A stretch of DNA of 64,000 nucleotides, taken from assembly GCF_024599655.1 (NCBI RefSeq), contig NZ_CP102247.1, forward strand, positions 2,356,001 through 2,420,000. The letters are read 5' to 3'. The stretch is from Enterobacter asburiae (GTDB lineage: Bacteria; Pseudomonadota; Gammaproteobacteria; Enterobacterales; Enterobacteriaceae). A model generated the notes under the pieces. That model was not told the origin of the DNA. It did no database searches and worked only from the letters and a program-made list of their open reading frames with translations. This document shows positions 25,172-33,411 of the stretch, piece by piece (the stretch's first letter is position 1; each line of letters opens with the position of its first letter). The position numbers and the translations under genes were made by a program.

Positions 25172-26190
25172 TCGGCACCTCCGCGCCCGATTCGCGGGTC
25201 AATCCACAGGTAAAGCAGATCGACCACCAGATTAACCAGCACGTAGGCCAGCGAAACGACGACGGCAAAGCCCATTACGGCAGGGAAATCGAGCGCCTGG
25301 ATGGATGTCACCACCCAGGCGCCCATGCCCGGCCAGGCAAAGACGGTTTCGGTCAGCACGGCGCCGTAAAGCAGATCGCCCAGCGCCAGCCCGAGCACGG
25401 TAATGGACGGGATCATGGCATTGGGCAGGGCGTAGCGCAGGACGATGTACCAGCCGGGCAGGCCGCTGGCGCGCGCGGTGCGGATGTAGTCCTCGCTAAG
25501 CTGCTCCAGCATCGCCGAGCGAACCTGCCGCGCCACAATCCCCAGGTGAACAAACGCCAGCGTCAGCGAGGGTAAAATCAGGTGCTGAAGCGCATTGAAA
25601 AAGACCTCACCGTTGCCCTCCAGCAGCGCGTCCAGCAGATAAAACCCGGTGACGTGCGTCGGCGGATCGAGCCAGTCGTCCAGCCTGCCGCCGCCCGGCA
25701 GAATCTGCAGGTGCCCGTAGAACAGCACAATCACGCCCAGCCCAAGCCAGAAGGCAGGCGTGGAGATCCCGGTCATCGCCATTAAACGCACCAGGTGATC
25801 CAGCCAGCGGTTGCGGTACACTGCCGATAAAATCCCCAGCGGCACGCCGATGACCAGCGCCAGCAGCAGAGAGCAAAAGGCCAGCTCCAGCGTGGCGGGG
25901 AAAAAGGCCTTCAGATCTTCGGCGACCGGACGCCCGGTACGGATGGACGTGCCTAAATCACCGTGCGCCAGAGCGTCCACGTAGCGGCCAAACTGTATAT
26001 ACAGCGGCCGATCCAGCCCTAGCTGCTGGCGGATGTTCTGCACGATTTCGTCGCTGGCGCGATCGCCGGCCAGCAGACGGGCCGGGTCGCCGGGGATCAG
26101 GTGTGAAATAATAAAGGTGATAATACAGACACCGGCCACCACCAGGATTAACCCCCAGCAGCGCTGGCGCACGATGCTCCAGAACGTCAT
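25168..26190 (-). CDS. ddpB: D-Ala-D-Ala ABC importer permease DdpB
   Basis: A 340-residue DppB-type permease with the HLIPGDPARLLAG motif, the GDLGTSIRTGRPV segment and the cytoplasmic loop TARASGLPGWYIVLRYALPNAMIP. It follows ddpA by 23 nt and overlaps ddpC. Length and order match the E. coli ddp operon. Confidence 0.9.
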   Translation of the reverse strand: MTFWSIVRQRCWGLILVVAGVCIITFIISHLIPGDPARLLAGDRASDEIVQNIRQQLGLDRPLYIQFGRYVDALAHGDLGTSIRTGRPVAEDLKAFFPATLELAFCSLLLALVIGVPLGILSAVYRNRWLDHLVRLMAMTGISTPAFWLGLGVIVLFYGHLQILPGGGRLDDWLDPPTHVTGFYLLDALLEGNGEVFFNALQHLILPSLTLAFVHLGIVARQVRSAMLEQLSEDYIRTARASGLPGWYIVLRYALPNAMIPSITVLGLALGDLLYGAVLTETVFAWPGMGAWVVTSIQALDFPAVMGFAVVVSLAYVLVNLVVDLLYLWIDPRIGRGGAE

Positions 26191-26213
26191 ACGCTTTCCC
26201 CCGGCGAGAACCG

Positions 26214-27746
26214 TTATTTGCTCATGGTGGCGATGTTGAACACCTGCTCGAGCATCGGATTAAATGTGAAGCCTTTGACCTCTTTGTTCATCGCCAGCTG
26301 GTAGTTCTTCTGGAACAGATAAACGTAGGCCGCCTCGTCGATGACCACCTTTTGCGCCTGCTGGTAATCTTTGGTGCGTTCCGCCTGATCGGTCGTTTTC
26401 AGCGCGGCCTGCAGCAGGGAATCAACCTCTTTGTTCTCATAGAACGAACGGTTGCCCGGCAGCCCTTTTTTGTCCGATTCGAACCAGTAGTTCATGAACA
26501 TGTACGGGTCGGCAAAGTCCGGGCTCCAGTTGCCGATGGCAATGTCGTAATCGCCTTTGCCGACACGGTCGCGCATGGTGGCATTAGCCAGTTTTTCCAG
26601 CTTGACGTTAATGCCGATCTTGCCGAGGCTGGCCTGAGTGGAAAGGGCGATCGGCTCCCAGTTCGGATCGTTATCCGAATAGAGGAAGGTCAGGCTGGCG
26701 GGTTTGTCTTTGACCTTCTCCAGCGCCGCTTTGGCTTTGGCCTCATCGAAGCTGTACTGCATTGCCGTGGCGTCAAAGCCCCACATGCCTTCCGGGATTG
26801 GGCCGCGCATCTGCTTGCCATTGCCGCTCAGAATGCCTTTCACCATCCCCTGGTAATCCGTCGCCCAGGAGATGGCCCGGCGTAAATCCACCTGATTGAG
26901 CGGCGCTTTACTGTTGTTGAGATAGAGGTAAGTCACGCGCAGGGACGGGTATTCCGCAACGGCGACTTTGCCTTCCTGCTTCAGGGCCGCAAGCTGATCG
27001 ACCGGCAGGGCGTCGGCAATGTCCAGATCGCCGCGGGAAAGCTGCAATCGGCGCGAGGCGCTTTCACCGATAATTTTCACCGAGACGCGCTTAAAGTGTG
27101 GCTTCTCACCCTGCCAGTGGGGGTTAGGCACCAGGATCAGCTGCTGGCCTTTCTGCCAGCTTTTGAGCATAAACGGCCCGGAACCGGCGGTGTTTTGCGC
27201 CAGAAAACCGCGCGCATCGTCCGCCGCATTGGCCTTCAGCACCGCCGGGTTAATGATGGACGCCCCGTCGTTTGCCAGCGTATACAGGAAAGGCGCGAAC
27301 GGCTGGCTGAGGGTGAACTTCACCGTATGGTCATCGACGGCATCAATTTTCAGGTCTTTCGGGAAGGCTTCAGACGGCCCCTGGCTGAGCTTCAGCAGGC
27401 GTTCAAAAGAGAGTTTTACCGCTTCAGCGGTGACCGGCGTGCCGTCGGAAAATTTCGCGTTATCCGCCAGGGTAAAGGTCCACTCTTTCTGGTCATCGGA
27501 CGCCTTCCAGCCCGTCGACAGATCGCCTTCCACCTCGGTAGAGCCCGGCTTGTACTTGACCAGACGCTGGTAGGACGGATAGGTCACGGTCCAGTCGTTG
27601 TTATCAATGGTGATGGCAGGATCGAGCGTTTGCGGGTCGGCGGCTTTGCCGATCGCCAGCATGTCTTTCGGCACGGCAGCCAGCGCCAGCGGTGCGCTCA
27701 GGGCCAGCGTGGCGGCGATCAGAGTCGAGACAAGCGATGTTTTCAT
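26214..27746 (-). CDS. ddpA: D-Ala-D-Ala periplasmic binding protein DdpA
   Basis: A 510-residue family 5 solute-binding protein with a signal peptide (STLIAATLALSAPLALA, cleavage before AVPK). The family pattern is present: AADPQTLDPAITIDNNDW, then WTFTLADNAKFSDGTPVTAEAV. It delivers D-Ala-D-Ala to DdpBCDF. It follows ddpX by 15 nt and is the operon's large periplasmic component, as in E. coli. Confidence 0.9.
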   Translation of the reverse strand: MKTSLVSTLIAATLALSAPLALAAVPKDMLAIGKAADPQTLDPAITIDNNDWTVTYPSYQRLVKYKPGSTEVEGDLSTGWKASDDQKEWTFTLADNAKFSDGTPVTAEAVKLSFERLLKLSQGPSEAFPKDLKIDAVDDHTVKFTLSQPFAPFLYTLANDGASIINPAVLKANAADDARGFLAQNTAGSGPFMLKSWQKGQQLILVPNPHWQGEKPHFKRVSVKIIGESASRRLQLSRGDLDIADALPVDQLAALKQEGKVAVAEYPSLRVTYLYLNNSKAPLNQVDLRRAISWATDYQGMVKGILSGNGKQMRGPIPEGMWGFDATAMQYSFDEAKAKAALEKVKDKPASLTFLYSDNDPNWEPIALSTQASLGKIGINVKLEKLANATMRDRVGKGDYDIAIGNWSPDFADPYMFMNYWFESDKKGLPGNRSFYENKEVDSLLQAALKTTDQAERTKDYQQAQKVVIDEAAYVYLFQKNYQLAMNKEVKGFTFNPMLEQVFNIATMSK

Positions 27747-27761
27747 GGCAGTGCTCCAGGT

Positions 27762-28337
27762 TTAAAGAGGGGTGTGCGTCAGGGGAAAACAGGCAAAACG
27801 GTCGTCAAGCAGCGGGTAGCTGGCGGCGTTCGGCAGTTCGAAGTGCCACCATTCGCTGCTGATACCGACAAAACCGCCGCCAAACATGATGGCGTTCAAC
27901 AGCAGACGGTTGCGCTGGGCGTGCGGCGGCACGGAGGGGTGATACGGATGCGATCGGTCATGCATTTCGTCAAAACCGGCACCCATATCCAGCACGGCGT
28001 TATGTTCATCCATCAGGGTGACGTCGATGGCCGTGCCGCGGCTGTGGTTGGAGCCTATTGCCACGTCAACCACGTATTCCGGGTTCGGGCAGGCATCCCA
28101 CAGCTGGGCCTGTGCCTGCTGCGGGCGATAGGCGTCGTACACCACCAGCTTCAGTCCGGCCAGCGAGGCAATGCTGATGGCTTTTGCCAGCGCGGTGGCG
28201 GCATCGGTATGCAGCAGGCACAGCGCCTCCTGATAGATCGGCCGGCCGGTGATGTTGTCGGCGGTGGCGTACTTCAGATCGATATGCAGCGTGGGAAACG
28301 TCTTCGCCACATCGATCAGTTCACTCTCTTCGGGCAT
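27762..28337 (-). CDS. ddpX: D-Ala-D-Ala dipeptidase (VanX homologue)
   Basis: A 191-residue VanX-family zinc dipeptidase, nearly the size of E. coli DdpX (193 aa) and closely similar. The zinc and catalytic residues are visible: H98 and D105 in SNHSRGTAID, E162 and H165 in SSEWWHFEL, and R71 in YDAYRPQQA. It splits D-Ala-D-Ala so that the cell can use it as a carbon and nitrogen source. With no signal peptide it acts in the cytoplasm on dipeptide imported by DdpABCDF. It is 12 nt downstream of the regulator gene, which heads the operon here. Confidence 0.95.
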   Translation of the reverse strand: MPEESELIDVAKTFPTLHIDLKYATADNITGRPIYQEALCLLHTDAATALAKAISIASLAGLKLVVYDAYRPQQAQAQLWDACPNPEYVVDVAIGSNHSRGTAIDVTLMDEHNAVLDMGAGFDEMHDRSHPYHPSVPPHAQRNRLLLNAIMFGGGFVGISSEWWHFELPNAASYPLLDDRFACFPLTHTPL

Positions 28338-28349
28338 AGCTCCGCTCCT

Positions 28350-29204
28350 TTAGCGTTCGAATTGTCCAAACTCTTGTTGTAATTGTCGGTTGACCGCCAG
28401 TCGTGCCGGGAGCGCGTCACCCAGCGCTTCCACTACGCCCGACAGCAGCAGGTTGAACAGACAGCTTACGGGGGCAAGCGAATCCCAGAAATGACCGGTA
28501 TCGGTTTTCACCTGCAGTAAATCAATCGGGTAATCCCGCGCCCACGGGCACCAGATGTCGGTGATTAAGGCCAGCGGAATGCCTTTCTCGCTGGCAACGC
28601 GGCAGTACTGGCGGGCCATTGAGGAGTAGGTGCGCGTGTCTGTCAGCACAACGTACGGGTGCGAAAACCCCGAGTTCAGGGATTCTACCCAGCTGCCGGA
28701 CGCCCCCTCCGAATAGCTCACCCGCGGTCGGAGGTACTCAAGGTGGCTGAAGAAGGCGTTGGCAATCCCGCGCGTGGACTGGATCCCCAGCACAAACACC
28801 GCGTCCGCGTGGGCGAGGTTGTGCACCACCTGACGGAAGGCGTCCGTTTGCGCCAGCTGGTACACCTGCGTGATGGCATCCACTTCCAGCGACAGGGCGT
28901 GCTGAAGGCGGCTGGAAAGGGGGAGCTGCTGCTGCCAGGAGTCCAGCCGCTCGTTCATGCCCCAGGGCTGATACGGATCGCGCAGGCTCTTTTTGGCATC
29001 TTCCAGGTTGCGATACCCCAGCTTGCGCAGGAAGCGTCCGACGGTAATTCCGCTGGTCCCGCTCGCCTGACCGACGCTCTCAGCCGTTTCAAACGGGATT
29101 TGCGCGGCGTGCGCCAGCAGCCAGCTCCCGACCCGCTTTTCGCTGGGCGTGAGCTGGCTGAACGTCGCTTCGATACGGCTTAACATCTCAGGTTTCGTCG
29201 TCAT
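28350..29204 (-). CDS. MurR/RpiR-family regulator heading the ddp operon
   Basis: A 284-residue regulator with an N-terminal helix-turn-helix domain (residues 1-77; TAESVGQASGTSGITVGRFLRKLG) and a C-terminal SIS sugar-isomerase domain (about residues 125-260; DAVFVLGIQSTRG and YVVLTDTRTYSSMARQY). The family usually senses phosphosugars or cell-wall sugars. It sits 12 nt upstream of ddpX in the same direction, so it is likely co-transcribed and controls the operon. E. coli K-12 ddp has no such gene at this place. A 25-nt palindrome at 29281-29305 is a candidate operator. Confidence 0.85.
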   Translation of the reverse strand: MTTKPEMLSRIEATFSQLTPSEKRVGSWLLAHAAQIPFETAESVGQASGTSGITVGRFLRKLGYRNLEDAKKSLRDPYQPWGMNERLDSWQQQLPLSSRLQHALSLEVDAITQVYQLAQTDAFRQVVHNLAHADAVFVLGIQSTRGIANAFFSHLEYLRPRVSYSEGASGSWVESLNSGFSHPYVVLTDTRTYSSMARQYCRVASEKGIPLALITDIWCPWARDYPIDLLQVKTDTGHFWDSLAPVSCLFNLLLSGVVEALGDALPARLAVNRQLQQEFGQFER

Positions 29205-29260
29205 ACCGCCTCGCTGTTAACAGGCTGTCAATGGCTGAGTTTGTGTTATCTGATTAACAA

Positions 29261-29276
29261 TGCATGACGCGTGCCA
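29261..29276 (-). promoter_or_regulatory. Sigma-54 promoter candidate for the rpiR-ddp operon
   Basis: On the minus strand the sequence reads TGGCACGCGTCATGCA. The -24 element TGGCACG is perfect, and the -12 element ATGCA differs from TTGCA by one base, with the correct spacing. Transcription would begin near 29250, about 45 nt before the regulator ATG. E. coli ddp is known as a nitrogen-regulated, sigma-54-dependent operon. Confidence 0.65.
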
Positions 29277-29280
29277 TGTT

Positions 29281-29305
29281 CACAGGGCGGGTTAAACCCG
29301 CTGTG
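29281..29305. promoter_or_regulatory. Palindrome next to the sigma-54 promoter, candidate RpiR-type operator
   Basis: A GCGGGTT-t-AACCCGC core is flanked by CACAG and CTGTG. It ends 5 nt upstream of the -24 element, a place where bound protein could block or modulate the promoter. Assignment to the neighbouring regulator is inference. Confidence 0.45.
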
Positions 29306-29337
29306 CAGTAAACTTCATGCAATAATTGTTTAACCAA

Positions 29338-29354
29338 TGCTCAACATTTGTGCA
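29338..29354. promoter_or_regulatory. NtrC-like enhancer site 1
   Basis: On the minus strand this 17-mer reads TGCACAAATGTTGAGCA, a dyad close to the NtrC consensus TGCACCAAAATGGTGCA. It lies roughly 95 nt upstream of the predicted sigma-54 start, a usual enhancer distance. Confidence 0.45.
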
Positions 29355-29358
29355 GCGT

Positions 29359-29375
29359 AGTTCACTTTTGGTGCA
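29359..29375. promoter_or_regulatory. NtrC-like enhancer site 2
   Basis: On the plus strand AGTTCACTTTTGGTGCA keeps one perfect half (TGGTGCA) and a poor other half. Its centre is 21 nt from that of site 1, two helical turns, as is common for paired NtrC sites. Confidence 0.35.
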
Positions 29376-29470
29376 CTGTCTGACGCGGCAGGTATGAATT
29401 TGGTGAATCCGTCAGTCCGTTCACATTTTTGATAAGATAGATGTACTGTGAATATTAAAGGGATCCCGGC

Positions 29471-30952
29471 ATGGCAAATCTGCCCTGGCGAGTCAGCGTG
29501 CGCCTGATGACGCTTGCAAAGAAAATAGGGATGGTCGTAGGGATCGTACTGGTCGTCCTGCTGGCGGTTAGGGTCTATTTCTCGCAGCAGGGACCGGAAC
29601 TGCACCTCTGGCATACCTGGCGGGCCGACGAGATGTCCGTGCGCGAGATGGATAACGGCAATTTTGCCGGGTATATCGCTCGGGAAAACGCTATTTTCGC
29701 CGATCTTGATCGCGCGGTGACGGCGGAAACAGAGGGCGAGGAACGTACTCCGTTAAACCGCTTCTATCGCCAGAGCCTGGTGTGGCCCGGTCAGTTTGCT
29801 CCCGATGCCAATCGCTCCTTTGTGCTGATGCCTGCCGGAAAACCCCGCGGCGCGGTAGTGCTGCTGCACGGTTTGACGGACTCGCCTTACAGCGTCAGGC
29901 ACCTTGCGGTGAACTATCAGCAACGCGGTTTTGTCGCGGTGGTCCCGCGCCTGCCCGGGCACGGCACCGCGCCCGGCGCGCTGACGGACGTTGACTGGGA
30001 GATGTGGCTGGCGGCGACGCGCCTTGCGGTGCGGGAAGCCACGCGTCTGGCGGGTGAGGCAGTGCCTCTGCATCTGGTGGGCTACTCTAACGGCGGGGCG
30101 CTGGCGATGAAATATACCCTCGATGCGCTGGACGCGCCTGCGCTGCGTCGACCGCAGCAGGTGATACTGCTCTCACCGATGATCGGCGTGACGGCCTTTG
30201 CGCGCTTTGCCGGTTTCGCCGGGCTACCGGCGCTGCTGCCAGCGTTTGCTAAAGCGGCGTGGCTGAATATCGCGCCGGAATATAACCCGTATAAATATAA
30301 TTCGTTCCCGGTGAACGCCGCCCGGCAGTCATGGCTGCTGACGAAGGCCCTGCAGGAGCAAATTGGCCGCGCGGCGCGGGAGAACAGGCTGGCGAATTTG
30401 CCGCCGGTGCTGGCGTTCCAGTCGGTGATGGATTCCACGGTCAGCACCCGCGCGGTGGTGACCGGCCTGTTTGACCAGCTTCCGGCCAACGGCAGCGAGC
30501 TGGTGGTGTTTGACATCAACCAGGCGGCGAGCTTCCGTCCGCTGTTCAAACCGTCGTCGTGGACGGCCACCTCGGCGCTGCTGCCGGTTGTGCAGAGACG
30601 TTACGGTGTCACGATTATTACCAATGCGGACGCTCACAGCTTCTCGACGGTAGCGAAAATCACCCCGGCTGGCAGCACCCGGGAGACGGTCGTGCCGCTG
30701 GCGCAGGCCTGGCCGCAGGATGTCTATTCCCTGTCGCACGTTGCCGTGCCGTTCCCGCCGGATGACGATCTCTATGGCCGTGAGCCTGGGGTGAAAAACC
30801 GCTACGGCATCAGCCTGGGGACAATCGCGCTTTGGGGAGAAACGTCCGTGCTAAGCGTCGGGAAAGAGGCGCTGATGCGGGTCACCTCGAACCCGTTTTA
30901 CGCCTATATGCAGGAGAGGATTAACAGCCGGATCGGGGATGCGGAAAAGTAA
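29471..30952 (+). CDS. Membrane-anchored alpha/beta hydrolase
   Basis: A 493-residue protein with one N-terminal transmembrane helix (about residues 18-37, LAKKIGMVVGIVLVVLLAV). An alpha/beta-hydrolase core follows: oxyanion loop VVLLHGLTDSP near residue 128 and nucleophile elbow GYSNGG near residue 200. A catalytic His is likely in NADAHSF or SLSHVAV. It resembles a serine esterase/lipase facing the periplasm, but neither the family member nor the substrate is known to me. The ATG follows AAAGGGATCCC, and a TAAGAT-like -10 lies about 35 nt upstream. It is divergent from the ddp regulator and shares its control region. Confidence 0.72.
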   Translation: MANLPWRVSVRLMTLAKKIGMVVGIVLVVLLAVRVYFSQQGPELHLWHTWRADEMSVREMDNGNFAGYIARENAIFADLDRAVTAETEGEERTPLNRFYRQSLVWPGQFAPDANRSFVLMPAGKPRGAVVLLHGLTDSPYSVRHLAVNYQQRGFVAVVPRLPGHGTAPGALTDVDWEMWLAATRLAVREATRLAGEAVPLHLVGYSNGGALAMKYTLDALDAPALRRPQQVILLSPMIGVTAFARFAGFAGLPALLPAFAKAAWLNIAPEYNPYKYNSFPVNAARQSWLLTKALQEQIGRAARENRLANLPPVLAFQSVMDSTVSTRAVVTGLFDQLPANGSELVVFDINQAASFRPLFKPSSWTATSALLPVVQRRYGVTIITNADAHSFSTVAKITPAGSTRETVVPLAQAWPQDVYSLSHVAVPFPPDDDLYGREPGVKNRYGISLGTIALWGETSVLSVGKEALMRVTSNPFYAYMQERINSRIGDAEK

Positions 30953-31047
30953 CGTTCCCCTGTAGTGTGAATATGTTAGGTCGCATTGATTAAGTATGTT
31001 AAATAATAGCTTCAAGGCACCTCTCTTTCTCATTGGAACCTATTTTT

Positions 31048-32259
31048 GTGCTGACGACTCTGATTTACCGAAGCCAGTTGAATTTATCCTGTCAGTCCTC
31101 CGCGCTGAGGGAGCTGGTGGAGCGCGCCCGGATCCGCAATGCCAATCTGAATATCACCGGGGTTCTGCTTGCAAAAGGCAGTGACGTGCTGCAAATCCTC
31201 GAAGGGTCGGAAGAGAGCGTGCTTAAGCTGTTCCATAAAATCCGTGACGACAAGCGGCACAATGGAGTGGTAGAGCTGATGCGGGACTATGGCCCGCGCA
31301 GACGCTTCGAAAACGTCGGTATGCTGCTGTTCGATCTGCAAACGCAGTCGCCGAAAGAGGTGCTGCAGTCGGTTCTGAATTACAGCAAGCTGGAAAGCTA
31401 TCTCACATCCGATGACCGGGTGTTCAAATTTATCCAGACGTTTATCACAGGCAAACGTCCGGCCCTGTCGGGCGCACGCTACGTCCCTGAAAAATGGACG
31501 CTGTCACCCGAGGCGTTGCCCTTTGGCGAACGTCTGGGGCTGATGGCCAACCAAACCTGTCAGTTTGCGCTCCAGCCCATCGTGGAGCCATCGGAAGGGA
31601 AGATCAGCTCGCTGGAAGCCCTTATTCGCGGCAACGATGGCGGCAGCCCGGAGCATTTCTTCAGCACCCTCGACCCGGACAAAATCTACGAAGTCGATCT
31701 CCAGACGAAAGCGTATGCCTTTGCGCTGGCGGAAAAGCTGGGTATTGGTAGCCATAAGATTGCGGTAAACCTGCTGCCGATGTCGCTGGTGAATGTCCCC
31801 GGCGCAGTGGAATTTCTGGTCGATCAGATTAAAAAACATGGCCTTCAGCCGGAGCAGGTGGTCATTGAAGTGACTGAAAACGAGATGATCTCCGGCTTCA
31901 ACCAGTTTAATAGCGCCATCAAGCAGCTTCGCGGTGAGGGGATTGGCCTGGCAATCGATGATTTTGGTTCCGGCTATGCCGGCCTTTCGCTGCTGACCCG
32001 CTTCCAGCCGGATAAAATTAAGATTGACCGGGAGATAGTCAGCAATATCCACCTCAGCGGCCCGAAGCAGGCGATTGTGCGATCCATCATCAGCTGTTGC
32101 TCCGATCTCGAAATTACCCTGGTGGCCGAAGGGATCGAGAAGATTGAGGAGTGGTGCTGGCTCGAGTCTGCCGGGATCCGCCGTTTCCAGGGCTTTCTTT
32201 TTGCCCGTCCGCAGATTAACGGCGTCGGTGATATTCACTGGCCGCATCTGGTGCGTTAG
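31048..32259 (+). CDS. BLUF-EAL blue-light-responsive c-di-GMP phosphodiesterase (BlrP1-like)
   Basis: A 403-residue protein with an N-terminal BLUF flavin domain and a C-terminal EAL domain. The key BLUF residues are in place: Y7 (LTTLIYRS), N31 and Q49 (DVLQILEGS). EAL motifs follow: EALIRG, NLLP, EVTENE, DDFGSGYAGLS, KIKIDREI and EGIE, so it should be catalytically active. The domain order and length match Klebsiella BlrP1, in which blue light activates c-di-GMP hydrolysis. I place the start at GTG 31048, which gives the conserved (V/M)LTTLIY N-terminus; a TTG at 31033 would add five residues. E. coli BluF differs in being an antirepressor with a degenerate EAL. Confidence 0.87.
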   Translation: MLTTLIYRSQLNLSCQSSALRELVERARIRNANLNITGVLLAKGSDVLQILEGSEESVLKLFHKIRDDKRHNGVVELMRDYGPRRRFENVGMLLFDLQTQSPKEVLQSVLNYSKLESYLTSDDRVFKFIQTFITGKRPALSGARYVPEKWTLSPEALPFGERLGLMANQTCQFALQPIVEPSEGKISSLEALIRGNDGGSPEHFFSTLDPDKIYEVDLQTKAYAFALAEKLGIGSHKIAVNLLPMSLVNVPGAVEFLVDQIKKHGLQPEQVVIEVTENEMISGFNQFNSAIKQLRGEGIGLAIDDFGSGYAGLSLLTRFQPDKIKIDREIVSNIHLSGPKQAIVRSIISCCSDLEITLVAEGIEKIEEWCWLESAGIRRFQGFLFARPQINGVGDIHWPHLVR

Positions 32260-32310
32260 CCAATTTTCCTCCCGCGTTATTTCCCCTTCGTCCTGCCTGT
32301 GCTTAAATAG

Positions 32311-32324
32311 CTAAAACGGTTTAA
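32311..32324. promoter_or_regulatory. ScrR operator candidate before scrK
   Basis: CTAAAACGGTTTAA differs from the perfect palindrome at 33356-33369 by few bases and lies 24 nt upstream of the scrK start. A second TGGTTTAGC half lies just downstream. Confidence 0.65.
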
Positions 32325-32347
32325 TATGGTTTAGCTGCGAGGATCAC

Positions 32348-33238
32348 ATGAAAAAAATCTGGGTACTTGGCGATGCGGTAGTGGATTTGCTGCCCGATGG
32401 AGAAGGCAGATTGCTGCAGTGTCCCGGCGGCGCACCGGCAAACGTTGCGGTCGGTATTGCCCGGCTGGGCGGCCAGAGCGCCTTTATCGGCAGGGTTGGC
32501 GACGATCCCTTCGGGCGCTTTATGGCGAAAACTCTCGCTGACGAAAAGGTCGACGTGAAGTCTATGCGCCTTGACCCGGCGCACCGCACCTCAACGGTGG
32601 TGGTCGATCTGGACGACCACGGCGAACGCTCGTTTACCTTTATGGTGCGCCCGAGCGCCGATCTGTTTCTGGAAACCGCCGATCTGCCGACGTTCAGCGC
32701 CGGGGAGTGGCTGCACGTCTGTTCCATCGCGTTAAGCGCAGAGCCGAGCCGCTCCGCGACGTTTGAGGCGATGGCCGCCATTCGCAAGGCGGGCGGCTAC
32801 GTCAGCTTCGACCCCAATATTCGCCCGGACCTCTGGCCGGATGAGAACGCGCTGCGCCGCTGCCTGGAGCAGGCCCTGCAGAGCGCAGACGTGGTGAAAC
32901 TCTCTGTCGAAGAGCTGGCATTTTTAACCGGCGATGTGCCGGTAAGCGTCGGTCTGAACGCGCTGATGGCGCGCTGCCCGGCGCGTCTGGTGCTGGTCAC
33001 CCAGGGAAAAGAGGGGGTGATCGCCTGGCATGACGGCACCGTGAAGCACTATCCGGCCACCCCCGTTCAGTGCGTCGATACGACCGGCGCGGGCGATGCC
33101 TTCGTCGCCGGACTGCTCTACGGCCTGGCTGCCGGGCAGGACCTGACGCCCGTCATCGCCTTAGCCCAGCGCTGCGGCGCACTAGCCACTACCGCCAAAG
33201 GAGCAATGACCGCATTACCCTGGCAGCACGATCTGTAA
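32348..33238 (+). CDS. scrK: Fructokinase of the sucrose regulon
   Basis: A 296-residue PfkB-family (ribokinase-like) kinase. Signature 1 is the GGAPANVAVGIARLGGQSAFIGRVGDDPFG region at residues 27-56, and signature 2 is DTTGAGDAFVAGLL with catalytic Asp near residue 250. It phosphorylates the fructose freed from sucrose-6-phosphate. The start follows GAGGATCAC. It has its own operator and precedes scrY by 173 nt, as in the Klebsiella/pUR400 scr regulons. Confidence 0.92.
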   Translation: MKKIWVLGDAVVDLLPDGEGRLLQCPGGAPANVAVGIARLGGQSAFIGRVGDDPFGRFMAKTLADEKVDVKSMRLDPAHRTSTVVVDLDDHGERSFTFMVRPSADLFLETADLPTFSAGEWLHVCSIALSAEPSRSATFEAMAAIRKAGGYVSFDPNIRPDLWPDENALRRCLEQALQSADVVKLSVEELAFLTGDVPVSVGLNALMARCPARLVLVTQGKEGVIAWHDGTVKHYPATPVQCVDTTGAGDAFVAGLLYGLAAGQDLTPVIALAQRCGALATTAKGAMTALPWQHDL

Positions 33239-33295
33239 TTCCTTCCTTCACTGGCCGCCATCCGGCGGCCTGAATTGTCGCCTCGATCACACTTA

Positions 33296-33309
33296 CTAAA
33301 ACGGTTTAG
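33296..33309. promoter_or_regulatory. ScrR operator candidate 1 before scrY
   Basis: CTAAAACGGTTTAG, a LacI-type palindrome with one deviation from perfect symmetry, lies 47 bp upstream of the start of the second copy. Paired operators would allow looping or tight repression. Confidence 0.7.
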
Positions 33310-33355
33310 CAAAAAAGATTGCCGATCCAAAATTCAGAGGTTTAGTATCAGCAAC

Positions 33356-33369
33356 CTAAACCGGTTTAG
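33356..33369. promoter_or_regulatory. ScrR operator candidate 2 before scrY
   Basis: CTAAACCGGTTTAG is a perfect 14-bp palindrome centred about 50 nt before the scrY start codon. It is the best match to the central CG-type LacI-family operator used by ScrR. Confidence 0.8.
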
Positions 33370-33411
33370 CAATTTAGCACGTTTAATGATTTCTTTTAGG
33401 GATGCGACAAA

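Noticed and set aside
27096..28382. 428-codon open frame on the plus strand opposite ddpA/ddpX
   Set aside because: It spans two well-identified operon genes in antisense and has the Arg/Gln/His-rich composition of a shadow frame.
31033..31047. TTG start of the BLUF-EAL gene at 31033
   Set aside because: It would add five residues before the conserved (V/M)LTTLIY start of the BLUF domain; GTG 31048 matches the family better.
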